From Rhabdornis inornatus (Eukaryota; Chordata; Aves; Passeriformes; Rhabdornithidae), in assembly GCA_013397075.1 (NCBI GenBank), contig VWZS01004485.1, positions 1,428,299-1,492,298 on the forward strand: DNA of 64,000 nt, given 5' to 3'. A program made the translations under genes and the position numbers. How positions within the stretch are numbered: the stretch's first letter is position 1; each line of letters opens with the position of its first letter. Positions 35,591 through 48,841 of this stretch are shown here, piece by piece. Below the pieces are notes generated by a model. It was given only the letters and a program-made list of their open reading frames with translations, was not told the DNA's origin and made no database searches.

Positions 35591-36765
35591 ACCAGAATAT
35601 TGAGGAAAAAGAGGCAGCAAAGTCAAACCAATATATCTGCATGCTCTACTGGTGAGAAATCAGAAGAGATCTTGTTCAAAATAAAAACGAGTATTTTCAC
35701 ATATGACAGGCAGCTTGGATCAAATAGTTGAAAGCCAGGGCCATGGGCAAAACTAGGTCAATACAACTGGGTATCCACTGAATAGTAAGCTGTGCAGCTC
35801 AACAAAATGTTGGCCCAGTTATTAATCCCTGTCTCTGATCAAGTCAGCAGATTTATGCCTAAAATGCTGCCAGTGCTGTTTTATAATTTTGGCCTTTTGA
35901 CAGTAAAATTCACATTCTGCTCTTGGATGATTATGTTTAGAGGAAGTTCAGACAATAACCGGAAAATGTCAGAAGCTGTGATTAGAATGCAATGGTTTCT
36001 GCCCCTGCTCTTTTATGTAATCAGGTCATTTTGGTCATGACTCAGATTTGGCTGAATAGAGGCTGACCATCCTTAAAACGTCTTCGTATTTCTTTCAAAT
36101 CTGAGTACCCTGCAGAATCTGAAAGGTGAACTCAAGAACACATAAGTGCTGTTGTCATTATAAAAATAACCTTTAGCCATTACTGTACTATAAAAACTAT
36201 AGAAGTAGAACGTATATGCCAACTCACCTTAATATAATAAATATAGTTTTGAAAATACGTACTTGTTCACACTTGTGTAGTAGACTTACAATGACAACCA
36301 GAAAGGGCTTATGATAGTAAAAAAGTTGATATAAAATTTATGAAGTAGGAAAAATATTTCTTAAGGAAACCAACTACAATACCAGCCACTGTCCAGGTGA
36401 TCTTTTAAGAGTGATGCATATTTTTTAAGTTACAGCCAACCCTTAATATGGTATTTAGGGAGGTCTAAGAACAGCTGTTCCAATTTTTCTTGAATATGTG
36501 GGAAATAACATTATGAAAAAATTCCTTTGCCTCCGTTAGAAATCTTTATGAATGCAATTCCAGTACAAATGAGAAAATTCAGAACAAAATGCAGATTAAT
36601 TTTTTAAAGGAGGTGATGGAACCAAACACTTAAAGATTACATGATGATGGGAGAGTTGAGAAGGAAAGAAAAGTAACTCAAATGTGAATGATGCTTGCTT
36701 GTAGTCAATGCACTCAGAATGCTGCAGAAAATGACTACTAAGGCAGAACTTATTTTAAAACGGGG

Positions 36766-36945
36766 CATTGAACAGGCTCCCTAGGGAAGTGGTCACAGCA
36801 CCAGCCTGACAGAGTTCAAGAAGCATTTGGACAATGCTCTCTGGCACTTGGTGTGACTCTTGGGGATGTCCTGTCCAGGGCCCAGAGCTGGACTCAGTGA
36901 TTCTTGTGGGTCCCTTCCAACTGTGGATATTCTGTGGTTCTATGA
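36766..36945 (+). mobile_element. CR1 LINE fragment, plus orientation
   Basis: CAGGCTCCCTAGGGAAGTGG starts a typical CR1 3' region. It continues through AGTTCAAGAAGCATTTGGAC and GGGTCCCTTCCAACTG and ends at ATTCTGTGGTTCTATG. The wording suggests a different CR1 subfamily from the copies at 5.8 and 38.7 kb. It is antisense to DLG2. Confidence 0.9.
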
Positions 36946-37259
36946 AAATATTTTATTTGGAGACAATAGATGGCACTCTGTAGCTTCCCTGGAAAAAGGA
37001 GCAGTCTGATATCCAGTGTTTCTGAAATTCATATTTCAGCCTCCAGCTTTAACTATTTATCCCATTTACAATTTCTTCTGTGATAAATACAGCTGAAGGT
37101 AACTTTGTAGGTGCTAACGAAGTGTACTAGCACTTTAATTTGGTGTGTGCATGTTTTATACCCTCCTGCAGCTCTATACCACATACAAACAGAGCAGAGC
37201 AGCAGGGGAAATCAAGCAGAAATTAGAAAGGAGTGTGAGATGAAAACACTCCTGGACTG

Positions 37260-37410
37260 ACAGAAGGCAGCAGAAGGGAGGGGGAAAAAAGAGAAGGGAA
37301 AAAAGGAAATAAAAAGAGGAAAGAAGAGAGAAATCAGAATAAAGGGAGGCAGTGCCTCTGTAAAGGAGAACAGGAAAGGAAATAAAAAGGTAGGGAAAGA
37401 AGAAAGCAAA
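37260..37410. repeat. Purine-rich low-complexity tract
   Basis: Mostly G and A for about 150 bp (GGAAA, AGAAG and GAGAG units), interrupted near 37350 by AGGCAGTGCCT. The open frames on the opposite strand (37174-37464) are produced by this bias. Confidence 0.85.
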
Positions 37411-38655
37411 ATTTACATTAATAGATTCAGGACTAAAGAGCAAATAAAGTGCTGCAATCCACACAAATTTACAGACTGAGAAATCAATGGCAGAATCAAT
37501 TTGGATGGACTTGGTTACTTGCTTTAAGGAATGAATCAGATCAGATTCTGTAAATCACATTATAAATTGCAGGCCTGATGTAAGAGCAAAGGATTCCTAA
37601 ATTAATATTTGAAAACAATAAGTAGTAACAAACCAGAGCAGATAAAATGTCAACACTTAAGAAAATGTCTTCTGTCACAAACATGCAATGAGCAAAAATA
37701 AATCAAAGCGCAGCATTTCTCTCCTTAACAGGTTTTTTTGGTTTATGTGTGTTTAATTTGATCACTATCTTGTAAACAGCAAGTGCTTTTTATTTACTAC
37801 ATTTGTACTGAATATTTGATTTGATCAGTTTACTTTTAACAAACAGAAAATGGCAAGACAAAAAATGTGACTATTACTATCATTCTTCTATAGACTGGAA
37901 TCCATAGTAATTATAGATCTAATTTAAGAGATTAAAACAGGTCTGATAAATGATGGGGAAGTGCTTTCTAAAAACAAGTAATTCTTGTAATAATTAACTG
38001 AAAGAAAATCCATTATTAAATTGATTATTTTGTGCTGCTGGCAACATTAAAGAAAAGAGTCAATTTTAGTGAATCATGTGAATTGGCACAGCTCTGTCTT
38101 CCTGTTTCTTTTGTACCATCTATAAAATTGGAGTGCTGACACAGTTTTGTACTTTTTGAAATCCCTACAGAAATATTAAGCAGCACTGGGTGCTTTCAAA
38201 TATCAGACCCTAGGGATTTCTTCAGTTTTATACAATCAATGAGGTATCTCAAATCTGCAGAGGCTTAGAAATATGGCTTTGATCTTGATTTGACTGCAGT
38301 TTTTTGTTGTTTTGGCTTTTAAAGTTTTTTTTCTTCTTGTTGCTGTTAGTTTTTCCTTTCCCTCCTCCCCACAAACTGTCATTTTCTTCACAAAGGATGT
38401 TGAACGCATACATAAATTCATGCATAGGTTGCTTTGGTGTTATAGTAAGACAGATCATATAAAGTCCAGAAGAATATTTATCTTACTGCTTGCATTAGGG
38501 TAGCATCAATATCCAAGTCAGGGCCCACAACCTTTGTACGCTTACATAGTGCAAGAAAATCCACTCCAGCTATTTGAACCAGCAAATAGCAGGAGGGAAA
38601 GTTGAAGTTGCAAGAAGTTGTATTATTTGGGTAAAGTCACATTAGTATATAAGGG

Positions 38656-38943
38656 AGAAGAGCACACAGGGGATAGGACAATGGGAAATGGCTTTAAACT
38701 GAAACAGGGTGGATTTAGGTTAAATATTAGGAAGAATATATCTACTGTGAGGCTGGTGAGGCACTGGCACAGGTTTCCCAGAGAAGCTGTGGACACCCAA
38801 CCCCTGTCAGTGTTCAAGGCCAGGCTGGATGAGCATTTGAGCAACCTGGTCAAGTGGAAGATGCCCCTGTGCATGGCAGGGGTGGCGTTTGAAACAGATG
38901 ATCTCGAAAGCCTCTTCCAATCCAAGCCATTCTGTGATTCTCT
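38656..38943 (+). mobile_element. CR1 LINE fragment, plus orientation (about 290 bp)
   Basis: It runs from GACAATGGGAAATGGCTTTA through TTAGGTTAAATATTAGGAAG, CAGGTTTCCCAGAGAAGCTG and GTTCAAGGCCAGGCTGGATG to CCATTCTGTGATTCTCTGG. This is the longest and one of the best-preserved CR1 pieces in the window. The 123-aa plus and 131-aa minus open frames over it are CR1 artefacts. Confidence 0.93.
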
Positions 38944-41900
38944 GGAAGAACCCACCCCAAATCTAAGGCAGCAAGGCCCCTTCTCTTGAGCAATATAAAT
39001 ATGTTTGGCTTCTGACAATGCACAGTATGAGCACTGAGTTACCTTAGAGTCATTTGGCTAATCAAGCCATTTCTTTTTCACAACAATAACTCTAGTCTTC
39101 CTCTCATGCTTCAAAAACTTTCTAATAAATACCTGTGTGTTTATTTCTGGCAACCAAAGGACATTCATACTGGAAGGACCTAAAAAAAGGTGGTGTGAAT
39201 AGATTGTTCATTCTTCTTCACAGCATTGAACACGGGAAGATTGGAGGGACAGAGTATGTGCCAGTGTGTGTGGTGGTTTAAAATCTGATTAATCAAACAT
39301 GAGATAATATAAAATTCTTAGTGGTTGAAGGCCTGAAATATTCACACGTGTCTTTTTAAAAGGCTTCGAGTTTTGGCGAAACCAAGCTTTCTTTATAAAG
39401 ATTTTGTTTCATACTTTTACAACTTTTCTTTCATACTTCTACAACTCTTGTTTCACAAGAAAGAAAAATCTGTCAGTACTGCTCTCATCTTCTATTGCAT
39501 CTTGGCTTTTACTTTTCCTCTTGTTATTTATTCCCTCTTAGGCTTGGCAAAATCTTTCTATTATGATGTGAAACAGCTCCACCCCTTGCCTTCCTCCACA
39601 GCCCTCCCTCTCATTTGCCTTTGTTGCAGTGACCAAAGCACCAGGACCTGGCAGTGGTAGGGAACTACAGACCTTCCTTTCTCAGTTCCCAGTCCTTCAC
39701 CACCAGTGTTACACCTGACCCTGTGACATCTGATCCCCGAGAGTGACTTTAATTAGTGTTATCATACTTTCAATTACGATTGACAATAATAGGGAAGCCT
39801 TCCTTTTATCTACTGCTTTGACATTGACCATCACAGTGCAGAGGGGAAACTTTGCCTGCATAAACTGAAACAATGTTTTTGGCCTTCTAATTGATTAGTG
39901 ACTTATTTCATTTTACCAAATATTGGTATACTTACAACTAAGCACTCAGCCTTTAATAAAATATATATTTATCAGATTATGTAGAAAAATATCACTTTGC
40001 CTAATAAAGTTACCCTATCTGCTTGAAACAAATATTTTGTCCATTTATTTGACTATGGATTCCTTGGCATTTCTTGTCCATTGAACATGCAAAAGCAATA
40101 GTTCATTCTAATTTTAATACTGACTACAATTTTAACGCATTTATTCTGCAAACATCATGCCTAAATTGTCACAGACTTTTAAATATACTTAGGCTTCAAC
40201 CTGACTGATGCATGTGTGATTGCACTGGGCTCTATTTTGCAACTGGTTTTGTTCTGTAGGAAGACCTCTGGACTTCAGCAATCTTTCATTTTATCTTTTG
40301 TAGGGAAATTAAAGCCTGCACATCAGGACAAGTTTTCTGCTTGCAGATAGCAAGATGGAATTGGCATACAGGAATAATCTTTCTGATTTGAAAAGCTGGT
40401 CTGCATTTTTACCATGACACCTGACATTTACTTCAAATGCACAGTAGTCTCTCTCCTGGGTTTGAGGAATCTCATTGATTTTTGAAGAGATAATGTAGGA
40501 CAGCTAATATACTCTGTAGTTCTAGAAGGGATATGATTATTCTTGCCTGCTTGTTCATTTATCTCTCTTCCCTTTTCCAGGAGGTATATAATTTACATGC
40601 TAATAATCAAAATAAATACTGAAAACTGCATCTCTGTACCACCTGCTACACCCAGCAGAGACAACTCCATACTAGAAAGGTTTGCTTTGCATCTTGCTTT
40701 TAGTAACTATTGGTTCCCTATTGAAACTGCTGTTCTAAAAGCTATTACTTACAGCATTCAATAGCTCTATTTACCATGAATGCTCCAGCTTTACAGTTCG
40801 TAAACAAAGCTGGATGAGATGGAACTGGTAAGAGGCAACAAAATTGCACTACCAGGAGACAGGAAGTATTCAAATTCTCAGAGAATACCTAAAAATAGCA
40901 GTGCCTCCAAGCCATGTTTCGAAGTACCAATACACAGGCTGCTAGTAGCAAGCATCTGAAATTACTTTATAGAAGACACTTCTGAAACAAAAAGCATTCT
41001 GTAATATCTGTCCTATTCAGAATAAAAATTCTTATCCTTAGTCATGGTTCAAATGCTGTTTATTTATGTATAAATATTTTAATATATATTTCAGATGCTC
41101 AGACACATTGATAAGTCAAAAAGACTTGATCAAATAAGTTGAAATCCCAGTTTCTAAGAGTTGGCTGGTAGCACACAAAATTAAATTTAGTGGGGATGCC
41201 AAAAGCAGAGAGAATAGCTGTCAGATATCACTAACATCAAAGCCTTGTGCGCTAGTATGGCAGGATTTTAAAAAATGAGGGCTGTTTTCAATAAATATTT
41301 TTTCTATTTTGGATAGTCATAGCTAAGATTATTCATTAAAATCACTTCAAAAAACTCAAAACAACAATATTTTCAAATTAAAACATTAGAGTTTTCTTGT
41401 TTTTTAAGCCATGCAAATAAAACATTAGGGAAGTTACTAATGATGACCTCAAACACCTCCGAAGTTCATGCCTTTTTACACAGAGTAAATCTTTACACCT
41501 CATGTACAGTTATTACACTGTGAAGAATATATGGCTTGAATGTAAAGTAAAAATAATCCTTAAAGATGTCTTTATTTTTCTGACCTGGCCACTCATTTTG
41601 TTGCTGAACATGAAGTCCACAAAAGCCCTCTCTAATAAAAAAATAGTTTTACGTGTTCATCCACCACCTTGTTGAAAAAAAGCTATTTGGTTCTTTAAAA
41701 ATCTATTCTGACCAGCTCTATTATCACATATTCAACAGGGTGGAAAGGACTAAATGCCAGCAAATGCAATTCCCTCTGTATTTCTTTAACCCTCCCAAAT
41801 TTAATTTTTCATTCACTGGACCCAATAGTTATATCAGTTCAGTGACTCCAGTGAGTCAGAGAGAGCCAGCATGTAAGGTACAGATGTCAGCGTGTGCCAG

Positions 41901-42647
41901 GGATGCCTTGCAGGTAAAGCAGCTGTTTAAGAAGTGCATCTCAAAAGCAATACAGTGATTCTCCTAAATACAAGATTTTACACGGTTCCTAAAAGAGAAA
42001 ATAACTTTGTTTTGACCTCCAATTCTATTAGCTGTAAACATACTTAGCAGCATGGACTCCACAAAAACATTAGAATAAATTGAGCTTTAACATAATGAAA
42101 TATTTAGGGCTGAGCTGATTATTCATTTCTGCTCAGCGGTGGAATAGGCTAACAGTCCCCCTTTCCTAGGTGAAATGAAATATGATGCAGTGTAAGTCGA
42201 TCAGTAATAATTACAAGCTGATGTTCTTCTACCTCCTGAACAACAGGAGACCTGTGGTATCAATTGCAGGTTTTCTGCACTCTAATGATTCACACACAAT
42301 ATATGCAACTTGTATGTGTGGCCAGTACAGACTCTGCAATTTATCTAAAAAATTATTTAAGCAGATTCCTTTCCAAATTTAAGTAGGAATTTAAAAATAC
42401 AGGATGACTCCTGAATTGGTCCAGTAGACCAAGCCAGAGATATAAGAGAATTTCCTTCCTTAAATCTCAGTTGAGCCAATTATTTTTTACTTCCCCTTCC
42501 CCTCCTTTTTCGCTACACAAATTGTTCTTGAAGCTCAGTTTTATTTCAAACATCAATTTATTCATGAGATGATTTGAAGAAGAGTCAGGGGAATTTATCA
42601 TGACTCTCTTTGGATTAGACAGATAAAGAAATCTGAAAAGAGGGTGT

Positions 42648-42790
42648 TTAAGCACTGAGGCTGCTTGTCCAGGACTTGAACAATCTCCACGTTATTGATA
42701 GTCACAGCTTCACTGGACAAGATCCTGAGCAACCTGATCTACCTTAAAATTGGTCCTGTTTGGAGCATGATGGCTGGATGATGATGAGTG
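42648..42790 (+). mobile_element. Degraded CR1-like fragment, plus orientation
   Basis: GATCCTGAGCAACCTGATCT and, a little later, GGTCCTGTTTGGAGCATGATGG resemble the CR1 block that precedes the 3' end. The rest is too diverged for firm borders. Confidence 0.5.
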
Positions 42791-45042
42791 CTTCATTTAC
42801 AGAACTATCTTCCAGATGATAGCCCTTGAGCCACATGCACTTTTCCTGCACAATTCTATTATTCAATCTAATTTTCAATGAATAATTACCACAGCTGTTT
42901 TACATCTTTTAAATAATCATATTTTAAAATCATAGATCTAGATAAGAAATTAAAAATTGAGGCTTTTGAGAAAACCATTTCAGGCTTCACTTAGGACAGG
43001 ATTATTTTACACATTGACCCCTTTATTTTCTGACTGCACCATGGTACAATTGTAATAGAAACCAAAAGACAACAAGATGACATCTTTCCTCCATGGAAAC
43101 TTTACAGTCTCACTTCTAGCACAAGAAAGAAAAGCTGTGAAATATGAACTGAGAGAAGCCAATGATAAGTTACTACCCATGCCTACACAGTTCCACATTT
43201 CTATGGGAGGGGATAAAAAAATTTGACATTTTTTAGACTATGCCAGTCAGTGCAAACAAAATCTGTGTTCCGGTGTTAATAATCAGCCTTTCTAATACTG
43301 CAAAGATGCAAGAATATTATCTGTAGCTGTGAATTATTCACATTTTATGCCACTGTCTTCGTTAAAATTGAGGCAGCTGTGCACCCAGAGCTGTGTTCTA
43401 TAGTTAACACGCTCATGTACACAGACATTCACCAGCACAGGTCTAGTATTTTCTATCAGTACTTCTTCATCCTTAGTTTTGTACACTGGTTTGTCAAAAA
43501 GAACTCAAGCATACATTAAGAAAACAGAGTAAGACTTCACTGCACTTTTCCATGATAAGTGGGAAGATTTTACAGATAACACAAGTAAATATTAACACTA
43601 GTCAAGTGAGATGAATTGAAGAAGTGGTATCCAACATATCTCCATGACAGATATTCTCATCTCCATGAAAACCAAACCTTTTAGTGCAAGTACCAGGAAA
43701 GGATCAGCACTAATTTGAAACTTCATTGCTTCATCTCACAGACTTAAGCACCGTGGTGTGCAAACCCACACCTAATGAACAGCTCTGTGCATGTGTGTAG
43801 CTCAGTGGTATCTGACACCCCTACAGCAGCTTCAACAGAGAATGATCTTACCCTTCCACAGAAATGGTCCGCTGCAAGCTCACTGTGGGTGGACGCGTTG
43901 CAGTGCTGTGCTGGGAATGACTGTATGGCCAAGGAAGAATAAAGAAAAGCATTTGTTAAAGAAACAGAAGTTTATCTTGCTCTTATTGTCTCTAGCAGTT
44001 TAGCTAATGCCAAAATAGATACAACAATCAGATTGTTTTATGCATATCTAAAGCATTTTGACTTCAGTGGTGCTCATCTCTTCCAAAAGGGCTTAATTGT
44101 ACAATCTCTCTCGTTTAAATTCAGCTTTCATTTCTCATTAAGAGCAGAAAATTAAGATAATAACTCCCCCTTATCTTTCCTACTCATTTTTAAAATACAT
44201 ATATATTCACACACAGAGTTCAGTAATTTAAAATAACTTAACTGCTAATTATTCTACTAAATATACTAAACATACAAAGCAAATTTAATTTCAGAGCAGA
44301 AGGTAAAACAGCAAATGACAATGTAATCAGTCTAATTCTCAGTGTTTCTCAGTAAAAGAGGACATGCATTCCTTAGAATTGCACCTTGATGTAACTTCAA
44401 CACTAATTCTATCATATTTTAAGCAGCTTGAGTCTTTCCACATGGATTTTTTTTAATCTAGGACACAACGTTTTGGAAAAAACATGATATTTTTTCTATA
44501 GCAAAACAGAGACACTCTGAAAAAAAAAGATTGAAAAGCCTCAGGTCTAATGGCTTCTCATATGTTACAATGATATGACTAAGAAACTGAGTAACAATAA
44601 TTATGTTAAAGCTACACAGTATGTGCTAATTTCAGTATTACACTCTGATATAATAGGATTGTAAATACAAATGGATAAAACAGAACATCAGTTTTGGGAT
44701 AATAAATTGTACTCCTCATCCAAGACAATCTGTTTAAATAAAATATTATAAAGCAGAAGCATCTGGATGTATTTTCTGATTAGTTTAAATGACTACAGCA
44801 CATAGTGAGGCCTAGTATTAATAATGCACAGTACACAATAAAAATAAATCTTTATGTCAGTTTTATATCACTGATTCTAATAACTGAAGACTGTCTTGTT
44901 TTCAAGCTTTGCATGTATCTCAAGCTGCTTGTTCAGAAGCAACACATTTTCAATAAAAGCTACTTCATTTGACATTAATGGCTGTTTTACATTAATTTCA
45001 TCCTGTAGCACGGTCAATACTGTCTGACAGAAAAGATGTCGC

Positions 45043-45053
45043 TTTTTTTTTTT
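45043..45053. repeat. T11 homopolymer
   Basis: Eleven consecutive T on the plus strand. Confidence 0.9.
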
Positions 45054-48000
45054 GGTGTAGCCCATGGAGTTGGGATTCATGTCACTGGATGAAAAAAAGT
45101 CCTGCTGCCTCCTGGTGTCTTCTGTTGTGACAATTGTGCTCTTGTTTTATGTTAGTAAATTAATCATCCTTACTGAGGTTTCAGAAGGTTTGTGGAGAAG
45201 TATATTCCCCTTCTACGAAGTGCTGCAGAGCTTTTCATCTGTTTTATAGCAAAACTTATTTACAAGTATTGTAAGTTTCTGTGGTTGAACAGAATAGCTG
45301 AGTTGGACAAACACTGCAGAATATTATATGAATATTGCTTAAAATTTCATGTTAAGTTTGCATGTACAAGGAACTTTACACCACACTCCTGCCAAGTGAA
45401 GGGCTCATCTACCTGCAGTATTCCACCTATTGGAAAACCTTTTCCAATTCTAGGGATTTGTGACACAATATTCAAATGATCCCTTACCTTCTTTCATGAA
45501 AATAGTTCAGACCTGCTGATATGAAAACTCATTTTCTTTTACATAATTATAAAAAATCAAGTTTGATGCTTGATATAAGCTTGTGCCTTCTAAGGTATCA
45601 TTGTGAATATAATGACACCTTAAAGTCTAAAATGCAGTTTAATCATTGCTTGACACAAGTTGCTATTGGAGACAGAATAATAGTCTGATATGATTCCTAA
45701 CTAACTTATTGAAAAGATAATCTCCTGGTGAATTCTATCAAACTGATGGAACCAGCAGAAAGAAGCTATTTTCATCACATGCTTAATACACTTGTGCATT
45801 TGCCATGTCTTTTGCAGCACAGAAGAAATAAAGCTTTTGAGTTACTGCTACCAACACTTTCTGTGATGAATTCTAAACATATCCCTATTGAGATATGTAA
45901 GTGACATAGTTTTAAACTGACAGATCAAAGCATTCAAAATTTGATATTTAGGCTTATAAAAATGCTACAATTTCTTTGAAATTATACAGAATGAAACTCC
46001 TACTAGTTTTAATAATATAAAATAACAATATTTCCATGTACTACCCAGTACTACAGCCACACAAGATTCTTAAGAAAATAATCTTACATCCTGTAAAAGA
46101 CCAGTTTTAACTTAAATCCATTTTATTTTAGTTTACTGATGTAAGGGGAATATACTGTTCTTGAAAGACAATTCATAAGAGTGAAGGAACAAAGAATGAG
46201 ATTGTAAATTAATAATAAGGTGCAAAACTGGGAGCAAAGAATCCAACCTCTCTTTTTAATGCATTAATATGCTTTTTGTTTTAAACTTATTTCTCAGGCA
46301 AGGCGAACCATTTCATGGCTTCATTAAATACTAAAAATAGAGCAGCCTGGTGTCCACATATTTAAAAAATATTTATAATGAAAATAATAATATAAGTAAG
46401 TATTATAGAAACAAAAAGGTGAGTAGCCAGTCTCCTTAGCTTTAATTCTGTTCTAGGCCATGAAAGCTCTGAAGACACTTTTGCTGTGTGGATGATGCTG
46501 AAACTGGAGGCAGCATCATAAACCCTTCTTTCCCGACACGGATCAGACGAACCACCACCTTCCCCTCCCAAATGACACTTTCACTGATACACAATACGCC
46601 AGTGAAACCTCTATCTGGGATAAAACAACCATGTTAGGGAAATATTTATTGTGTTTTAAACTTCCATCATGCAAAAATATGGACAAACATCATTAAGGGA
46701 TCAGACTGCAAGATGGTCAAATCAGTTCATCCCAAAGCCTGCCTACTGCCTATTGCATTGACAGTAGAAGAAATAAGATTGTTACAATTCAAAATATTTC
46801 CTCTACTCTTTTGTTTGGATAAAATCAAGACACACTCTCTTTACAATGACAGTACTAGAAATGTCATTAGCTTTCCTCTCTCAACCCTCAACCTCTATCA
46901 ACAAAGAACAGCTGTCTTCTATTTGCTATAGCCCTGATTTAGGAAACCTTTTGTTTCCATGTATCTTTATTTTGACAAGTCAAAACTGACAGCATTAAAG
47001 TTATTTGCTTCCTAAATCAATTGACCTGCAACTTCTCATAAGAAGCAGTAAAGCAGCTGTGGTACAGGCTGGGTAGAGAACCTCTCTGTACACTGGCTTT
47101 GGAGCAGCAATTCTTCAGCTCCCAATTCTGAAACTGCCACACAGAATAAAAATATACAAACTCCATTTGTCTATCAGTATGTTCTCTGCATGAAAAAAAA
47201 TCCAAAACGAACAACAGCAAAACCAAATCCAAAACTAGTGCTCTGAGTTATTCTTTGTCATTCACAATACTAAAACAGAAAAGAGTGATAAATGTAGTAT
47301 TGAAAAAATTCTACTGGAGACCAGTGAAGGGAACGCTAATTCTCTTTGTTTTTATGATGTATTCTCAGCATGTTGTTTCTTATGTCAAGGACTGAAGGTA
47401 GCACTGCAGTTGTTTATAAAGCTTCTAAGCCTTTGATTTGATGGATATAAGAGTTTAGGAAGGCAACATGCTTTAATTCCATTAATGTGGAGTTTTAATT
47501 CAGCTCAGTGGAGTGAAACTGGCTTTTCCTGATGCTGCCAACAGCTAAACTCCTAACTTAAATGAATTTCTGCACTCCTGTGGGATTAATTAGAAGACCA
47601 GAGATTGCTTTTTTGGGCATTAATTTTATCTCAGCTACAAACGGTTTGATAATATCCAGTACTGACAGTTACTGACCCATATTACAAGTGTCAAACTAAC
47701 CAGACAGTCTCCCATCAGAGGCAAATAGGAAACTTCAGGGAATAGGGCATTCAACCCTGCTATGTTCAGATCACCCTCAGGTAACAAAGCCAGACATGAG
47801 ATGTAATGCTGTTTTCATGCACAGGCACATGCAGTGAGGATTTTAGCAACATAACTGAATTTTTAAAATAGCATCTGTACATCTATTGTACAAATAGCAT
47901 TGCTAGGCTAAATAGCTACTCATTGGAAAACAGAAAAATAACAAAATGAAGGATTAGGCTGTCATTCTGCCTACAGATATGTAGAGTAAGGGCCACACTA

Positions 48001-48069
48001 TGTCTCTATTCAGGTTCTCTGAGGTTATTTCACTTGCACAACTGAAGTAAAAAAGGTTGCTAACTTATT

Positions 48070-48097
48070 CCTCCCTCCCTGCCTGCCTCCCTTCCCC
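48070..48097. repeat. (CCTC/CCTG)n short tract
   Basis: CCTCCCTCCCTGCCTGCCTC followed by CCTTCCCC; tetranucleotide-like, pyrimidine-rich. Confidence 0.7.
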
Positions 48098-48807
48098 AAA
48101 CAGTATTCACAAAGAAGTGGTTGGCCACATTCTGTGACTTCAAGTATTTGAGTTATTGCAGCCCTAAAGTAGCATCATTTAGCAATAAGGAAGAATGCAA
48201 GGTGGAGCTGTGACTCAGAGGAATGCTTCAGCTCCTGGAATAAAGCTAATTATCCACCTTTGTTAACAGTGTGCCTAAGCCAGGTACCTGATCTTCAAAG
48301 TGGTGAAACATCCACTGCCTTCAAATCTACTTCCTTATGGCTGAGGTAATTGCAGGAGATAATGATAACCTTTAAAATATAAAAATCTTGCTTATTTGAG
48401 AGGATTTGTTCTTCCAGCTTGAGATCTGGTATTTAAAACAGCAGAAGTGGTTTAGAACAATGTGGGGGGAGCTGGAAGTAATTAGGAATGCTGTTCAAAG
48501 GAGTAGAGTGGAGAGGATATATTTTTAAAGCAGTTCTCCATGTAAAGTTCCCAGGTAGTGTAAATACAGACTTTAAGTATTGTTAAGAACTCAGCATTGA
48601 GTAAATTGGGGATATTGAGTGAAAACTGTTAGAAAAAACTGAATCCAATCCTAACTGATTATGTTCCTTGTTCATATCTTCGTATTTTGGACAAACCGTT
48701 GTGTTTTTAGAAGTGGGGTGCCTAAATCTCCCCAGCATTCCAAGACACTCTATTTTTGTTAAAAAAAATTAACCTTAAGTCTTCCTACCAGCCTCAGTTA
48801 TAATACT

Positions 48808-48841
48808 ACTGTTGTTATTATTGCTATCATTATTATTTATG
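48808..48841. repeat. (ATT)n-like trinucleotide tract
   Basis: GTTGTTATTATT and ATCATTATTATTTAT units, imperfect. Confidence 0.65.

Noticed and set aside
38618..39018. Overlapping 123-aa plus and 131-aa minus open frames.
   Set aside because: Both lie on the CR1 fragment at 38656-38943 and show CR1 3' end sequence, which does not code for protein in these frames.
43798..43808. TAGCTCAGTGG, a perfect tRNA/SINE A-box.
   Set aside because: No matching B-box lies 30-60 bp downstream and no cloverleaf can be folded; probably chance.
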